Positions 59,539 to 64,000 of a DNA stretch of 64,000 nt are shown one piece after another. A program made the translations under genes and the position numbers. The notes under the pieces were generated by a model. It saw only the letters and a list, made by a program, of their open reading frames with translations. It did not search any database and was not told where the DNA came from. This DNA comes from Flavobacterium pokkalii (GTDB lineage: Bacteria > Bacteroidota > Bacteroidia > Flavobacteriales > Flavobacteriaceae), in the NCBI RefSeq assembly GCF_014596575.1, contig NZ_NASZ01000006.1:1-64000 (forward strand), in the 5' to 3' direction. The stretch's first letter is position 1. Each line of letters opens with the position of its first letter.

Positions 59539-62500
59539 ATGAATATGAAGACTGTAAAAGCTTGGAAAGAGAAAGTAATTATTCCTACTTATGAAGTTGG
59601 GAAACCTGAAAAGTATCCTGTTTTTTTAGATAAACGTGTTTATCAAGCAAGTTGTGGAGCTGTTTATCCACATCCTGTAATTGAAACCATGAGTGATACC
59701 AAAGTAGATAAAGAATGGGATGCAATTTTTATCGAAAATGATTATATCAAAATTATGGTTTTACCAGCATTAGGAGGCAGAATCCAAATGGCTTACGACA
59801 AAATCAGAGAACGTCATTTTGTTTACTATAATCAAGTTATAAAACCAGCATTGGTAGGTTTGACAGGACCTTGGATTTCAGGTGGAATTGAATTTAACTG
59901 GCCACAACATCACAGACCAAGTACCTATGATCCAACAGATTTCACTATTGAAGAAAACGAAGATGGTAGTGTAACTGTTTGGGTGAGTGAAGTAGAGCGT
60001 ATGTTCCGTACCAAAGGAATGGCTGGATTTACATTATATCCAGATAAAGCTTATTTAGAAATTAAAGCACAATTGTATAACAGAACACCACATCCACAAA
60101 CTTTTCTTTGGTGGGCAAATCCTGCGGTGGCCGTAAACGATCATTACCAATCAGTGTTTCCTCCCGATGTACATGCCGTTTTCGATCATGGGAAACGTGA
60201 TGTATCTGAGTTTCCAATAGCTAAGGGAGAGTACTATAAAGTGGATTACTCGCCAGGAACGGATATTTCGAATTATAAAAATATTCCAGTACCTACTAGT
60301 TATATGGCTATTACGTCAGAATATGATTTTGTTGGTGGATATGAAAATGATTCTAAAGGAGGTTTGCTTCATATTGCCGATCATAATGTATCGCCTGGAA
60401 AAAAACAATGGACTTGGGGGAATGGAGATTTTGGACAAGCTTGGGATAGAAACTTAACTGATGAAGACGGGCCATACATTGAGCTGATGTGTGGTGTTTA
60501 TACAGATAATCAACCTGATTTTTCTTGGATGCATCCTTATGAAGAAAAAAGCTTTAAACAATATTTCATGCCATACTATAATGTAGGCGTGGTGAAAAAT
60601 GCAACTAAGGAAGCTTTAGTAAATTTAGAAATTATTGACGGCAAAGCTTTGGTGAAAGTGTATGTTACATCCGAATATAATAGCGCTATTGTTTCTTTGA
60701 AAGGCAAAAAAGGTGTGCTATTGGAAGAAGTTGTCAATTTATCACCAGAACACGGCTTTGAAAAGTCGGTTGAATTAAATGGCTCTGAATTTGAAGATTT
60801 AAAAGTATCTGTTACGGATAAATCAGGAAATGTATTGGTTGCATGGGCACCTGATACAAAAGCAGATGCTGAAATTCCAGAGCCTGCAAAAGCAGCCAAA
60901 GAACCAAAGGCTATTGATTCTGTTGAAGCGTTGTATTTACAAGGTTTGCACTTAGAACAATACAGGCACGCTACTTTTAGTCCTATTGATTATTATGAAG
61001 AAGGATTGCGTAGAGCACCTGATGATGTAAGATGCAATAATGCTATGGGATTGTTAAACTTAAGAAAAGCACAACTGGAAACAGCAGTGGAATATTTTGA
61101 TAAAGCTATTGACACACTTACCAGACATAATCCTAACCCTTATGATGGCGAGCCTTATTTTAATAAAGGATTAGCATTGAGTTTTTTAGGTAAAAAAGAC
61201 GAAGCTTATGCTAGTATTTTTAAAGCTTGTTGGAATGCACAATGGCAAGATGCAGGTTATTTTAACTTAGCACAAATTGATTGTCTAAGAGGTGATTTAA
61301 CAAAAGCCTTAGATTTAATTGACAGAGCTTTAATTAAGAACTGGCATAATCATAAAGGAAGACATTTAAAAGTGATTATCCTTAGAAAACTTGGAAAATT
61401 AGAAGAAGCTAATAAACTTATTGAGGAATCTTTGGCTATTGATAAATTTAATTTTGGTGTTCTATATGAGCGTTTTATAATATCTAATAAACAAGAAGAT
61501 TTAGATTGCTTCAAAGAATTAATTAGAGATTACGCTCATAATTATATCGAATTTTCTTTAGATTATGCTATGGCTGGACAATATGAGGAAGCAATTTCAA
61601 TATTAAAAGTGCATACTGACGGCAAATCTCAGGTATATCCAATGGTAAATTATTTTATGGGTTGGTATTTTGATCAAAAAGGAGAGGCAGCACAAGCTCT
61701 GGAATGCTACAAAAAAGCATCAAAAATGCCGGATACGTATTGTTTTCCAAATAAAATTGAAGAAGTATTAGCACTGCAAGCAGCTTGCAAAGCCAATCCA
61801 ACAGATGCCAAAGCGTTCTACTATTTAGGAAACTTTTGGTACGCCTCAAAACAATATAAGGAAGCACAAGAGTGTATGGAAATGTCTGTTGCACTAGATG
61901 ATTCTTTTGCAATTGTACATCGTAATTTGGCTTTACTGTATTATAATAAAACCAATCAAAAAGACTTGGCAAGAAAGCATTTAGAAAAAGCTTTTGAACT
62001 GGATGCAACTGATGCACGTTTGTTAATGGAACTAGACCAGTTGTACAAAAAAATAAATGTTTCTGCTGATGAACGTCTGACACTTTTAGAAAAAAACATC
62101 GACCTAACGATTCAAAGAGATGATTTATACTTGGAGCGTATTGCATTGTATAACATAAAAGGTGATTTTGAAAAAGCTAAATCGTTATTAGAACAACGTC
62201 AATTTCACCCTTGGGAAGGTGGTGAAGGCAAAGTGCCTTTCCAATATTTAACTATTCAGGTAGAATTAGCTAAAAAATATATTGGTGAAGGAAACTATCA
62301 AAAGGCCATTGACTACTTAGAGCAAGCAAAAGTTTACCCTCATAATTTAGGCGAAGGTAAATTATATGGTACTCAAGAAAATGACATCCATTATTGGTTG
62401 GGTTGTGCTTATCAAGGTTTAGGAAATGAAGAAATAGCAAAGGGTTATTTTGAAAAAGCATCTGAAGGTCTTAGCGATCCAAGCCCAGCTATTTTTTACA

Positions 62501-62850
62501 ATGATCAACAACCCGATAAGATATTTTATCAAGGATTAGCATTGCAAAAATTAGGTAGAACCGAAGAAGCCAATACCCGTTTTGAAAATCTATTGAACTA
62601 CGGTCAATCGCATATGAATGATGAGGTCAAGCTTGATTATTTTGCGATTTCGCTTCCAGATTTATTAATTTGGGAAGAAGATTTGAACGTAATCAATCAA
62701 ATACATTGTAATTATTTGATAGGATTGGGACAACTTGGATTGGGGAAACAAGAGGAAGCTGTTAGAACTTTCAATTCGGTTACAAGTATGTGTTTTCATT
62801 TACCGGCACATATCCATGCTAATTTTGAAGGAAGTTTCATTAATAGTTAA
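59539..62850 (+). CDS. DUF5107 protein with long TPR array, 1103 aa
   Basis: Residues up to about 400 form a DUF5107-type beta domain (PVFLDKRVYQASCGAVYPHPV, KIMVLPALGGRIQMAYDKIRERHFVYYN, GPWISGGIEFNWPQHHRPSTYDP), which looks related to galactose-mutarotase-like folds. From about 450 on there are a dozen or more TPRs (YEEGLRRAPDDVRCNNAMGLLNLRKAQLE, AFYYLGNFWYASKQYKEAQECME). No signal peptide, so the protein is predicted cytoplasmic. The ATG at 59539 (or 59545) is taken, since the frame's upstream TTG at 59509 has no support. The biochemical role is unknown; its presence within the sulfatase/transporter unit suggests handling of imported sugars or oligosaccharides. Next gene after 51 bases. 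Confidence 0.85.
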   Translation: MNMKTVKAWKEKVIIPTYEVGKPEKYPVFLDKRVYQASCGAVYPHPVIETMSDTKVDKEWDAIFIENDYIKIMVLPALGGRIQMAYDKIRERHFVYYNQVIKPALVGLTGPWISGGIEFNWPQHHRPSTYDPTDFTIEENEDGSVTVWVSEVERMFRTKGMAGFTLYPDKAYLEIKAQLYNRTPHPQTFLWWANPAVAVNDHYQSVFPPDVHAVFDHGKRDVSEFPIAKGEYYKVDYSPGTDISNYKNIPVPTSYMAITSEYDFVGGYENDSKGGLLHIADHNVSPGKKQWTWGNGDFGQAWDRNLTDEDGPYIELMCGVYTDNQPDFSWMHPYEEKSFKQYFMPYYNVGVVKNATKEALVNLEIIDGKALVKVYVTSEYNSAIVSLKGKKGVLLEEVVNLSPEHGFEKSVELNGSEFEDLKVSVTDKSGNVLVAWAPDTKADAEIPEPAKAAKEPKAIDSVEALYLQGLHLEQYRHATFSPIDYYEEGLRRAPDDVRCNNAMGLLNLRKAQLETAVEYFDKAIDTLTRHNPNPYDGEPYFNKGLALSFLGKKDEAYASIFKACWNAQWQDAGYFNLAQIDCLRGDLTKALDLIDRALIKNWHNHKGRHLKVIILRKLGKLEEANKLIEESLAIDKFNFGVLYERFIISNKQEDLDCFKELIRDYAHNYIEFSLDYAMAGQYEEAISILKVHTDGKSQVYPMVNYFMGWYFDQKGEAAQALECYKKASKMPDTYCFPNKIEEVLALQAACKANPTDAKAFYYLGNFWYASKQYKEAQECMEMSVALDDSFAIVHRNLALLYYNKTNQKDLARKHLEKAFELDATDARLLMELDQLYKKINVSADERLTLLEKNIDLTIQRDDLYLERIALYNIKGDFEKAKSLLEQRQFHPWEGGEGKVPFQYLTIQVELAKKYIGEGNYQKAIDYLEQAKVYPHNLGEGKLYGTQENDIHYWLGCAYQGLGNEEIAKGYFEKASEGLSDPSPAIFYNDQQPDKIFYQGLALQKLGRTEEANTRFENLLNYGQSHMNDEVKLDYFAISLPDLLIWEEDLNVINQIHCNYLIGLGQLGLGKQEEAVRTFNSVTSMCFHLPAHIHANFEGSFINS

Positions 62851-62901
62851 ACAAAGAACAATAAGCTGTTTGGATTAATTTGATAGAAAGCTTAAAAACA
62901 G

Positions 62902-64000
62902 ATGATAATGATAAATAAAATAGCAAACTTTCTGTTGTTAATACTAACACTTACGGCTCATTATATTGGGATTGCTCAAAAAGGCGATCCCAATATAATT
63001 ATCATTTATGTCGATGATTTAGGTTATGGAGATATAGGTGTCAATGGGGCGATTGGAGTTAAAACGCCAAATGTTGACTATTTAGCGAAGAATGGTTTGA
63101 ATTTTACAGATGCTCATAGTAGTGCCTCAACCTGTACTCCATCACGCTATTCGCTTTTAACAGGTGAATACGCTTTTAGAAATAATGCAGCTATATTAGA
63201 AGGTGATGCCCCTTTAATCATTGATACAAACAAAGAAACACTTCCTGCTTTGTTACAAAAAGCGGGTTATACAACGGGTGTTGTAGGAAAATGGCATTTA
63301 GGACTTGGCAGAGGAAAAATTGATTGGAACAAAAGAGTGAGTCCTGGACCAAAAGAAGTGGGGTTTGATTATAGTTTTTTAATTCCAGCAACAGGAGATA
63401 GAACGCCTTGTATTTTTTTAGAAAATCAAGAAGTGGTTGGCTTGGATTTATCGGATCCCATTACGGTTAGTTACGGAACAAGAATTGATGGCTACCCAAT
63501 AGGTAGAGAACATCCTGAGTTATTAAAAATGCATACAGACCCCTATCATCAAGGAGCTATTATCAATGGAATTAGCCGTATAGGTTTTATGGATGGTGGT
63601 AAAAAAGCTTTATGGGTAGATGAGGATTTCCCTTTTGTACTTACCAAAAAAGCAAATGCGTTTATTGAAGAAAATAAAGAAGATAAATTCTTTTTATATT
63701 TTTCACTACATGATATACATCAACCAAGGGTCGCTAATATAAAATTTGTTGAAAGCAGTACGATGGGACCTCGAGGAGATGTCATTGCACAAATGGACTG
63801 GTGCGTAGGTCAAATTACAGAACAATTAAAGAAAGTAAATCTTCTCCATAATACTTTAATCGTATTTACGAGTGATAACGGCCCTATATTAGACGATGGT
63901 TATTTAGATTATGCTACAGAGTTATTGGGAACTCATAAGCCTGGTGGACCATATAGAGGGACTAAATATTCCGTTTATGAAGCAGGTACACGCATGCCTA
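62902..64000 (+). CDS. S1-family sulfatase, C-terminus outside window
   Basis: The frame is open from the ATG at 62902 (or 62908) to the edge, 366 codons. A signal peptide ends near YIGIAQ. The formylglycine motif is CTPSR (Cys78) in STCTPSRYSLLTGEYAFR, with metal-site IIYVDDLGYGDIG, GKWHLGLGRGK and FTSDNGPILDDG. RNNAAILEGD and GPYRGTKYSVYEAGTRMP are typical of the arylsulfatase branch that differs from the other eight in the window. It is the ninth sulfatase and probably last or next-to-last of its unit. Confidence 0.93.
   Translation, partial: MIMINKIANFLLLILTLTAHYIGIAQKGDPNIIIIYVDDLGYGDIGVNGAIGVKTPNVDYLAKNGLNFTDAHSSASTCTPSRYSLLTGEYAFRNNAAILEGDAPLIIDTNKETLPALLQKAGYTTGVVGKWHLGLGRGKIDWNKRVSPGPKEVGFDYSFLIPATGDRTPCIFLENQEVVGLDLSDPITVSYGTRIDGYPIGREHPELLKMHTDPYHQGAIINGISRIGFMDGGKKALWVDEDFPFVLTKKANAFIEENKEDKFFLYFSLHDIHQPRVANIKFVESSTMGPRGDVIAQMDWCVGQITEQLKKVNLLHNTLIVFTSDNGPILDDGYLDYATELLGTHKPGGPYRGTKYSVYEAGTRMP

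Overview
The window looks like the chromosome of a marine flavobacterium (Bacteroidota, Flavobacteriaceae). It is AT-rich, has SusC/SusD-type genes, has promoters with the Bacteroidota -7 box TAnnTTTG, carries a Por/T9SS C-terminal sorting tail, and encodes an exceptional number of S1 sulfatases. I see no rRNA, tRNA, CRISPR array or phage genes.

Layout. (1) 1-6.4 kb, minus strand: a Sel1-repeat protein cut by the window edge, an unrecognised secreted protein, a secreted transglutaminase-like protein and an O-antigen-ligase-like membrane protein with TPRs, separated by short interspersed repeats. (2) 6.4-7.2 kb: a gene-free stretch with a MITE-like inverted-repeat element. (3) 7.2-43.8 kb, plus strand: a large polysaccharide-utilisation locus (PUL). 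It holds a stand-alone carbohydrate-binding-like protein, a nucleoside-hydrolase-like protein, seven sulfatases, two GH78 alpha-L-rhamnosidases, two GH2 enzymes, a GH43 enzyme, a clan GH-A glycosidase with a T9SS tail, an alginate-lyase-superfamily protein, an (alpha/alpha)-barrel protein, a heparinase II/III-like lyase and two copies of L-rhamnose mutarotase. A single VOC-family gene lies on the minus strand at 36.1-36.5 kb. (4) 43.9-45.5 kb, minus strand: a HAD phosphatase and an AraC-type regulator. (5) 46.3-64 kb, plus strand: a SusE-like/SusC/SusD uptake operon, a GH-A lipoprotein, then GH30, sulfatase, sugar-porter, SGNH-hydrolase, DUF5107-TPR and a further sulfatase that runs off the edge.

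How it works together. Nine sulfatases, two rhamnosidases, two rhamnose mutarotases, a heparinase-like lyase and xylosidase-like GH43/GH30 enzymes fit a sulfated, rhamnose-containing, uronate- and xylose-containing polysaccharide. Green-algal ulvan is the best fit; this is an inference from gene content. No recognisable PL24, PL25, PL28 or GH105 enzyme lies inside the window, so more of the locus may lie beyond 64 kb. The SusC/D pair would import oligosaccharides, periplasmic sulfatases, lyase and glycosidases would break them down, and MFS and RhaM would handle the monosaccharides.

The regulatory layer is the least ordinary part. Seven sites carry a CAnnrCAGGAYA(G)-type element placed 18-19 nt upstream of a TAnnTTTG-like -7 box; six serve the PUL and one lies in front of the O-antigen-ligase-like gene. 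A second, different module (TGTCCAT - 21 bp period - TGTCTAT, then 21-22 nt to the -7 box) occurs three times, all around the AraC gene, the susE/C/D operon and the GH30 operon. Two of the first-type promoters are followed by terminator-like hairpins, suggesting attenuation, and a promoter-driven partial duplication has left a truncated lyase fragment beside an almost identical second rhaM.
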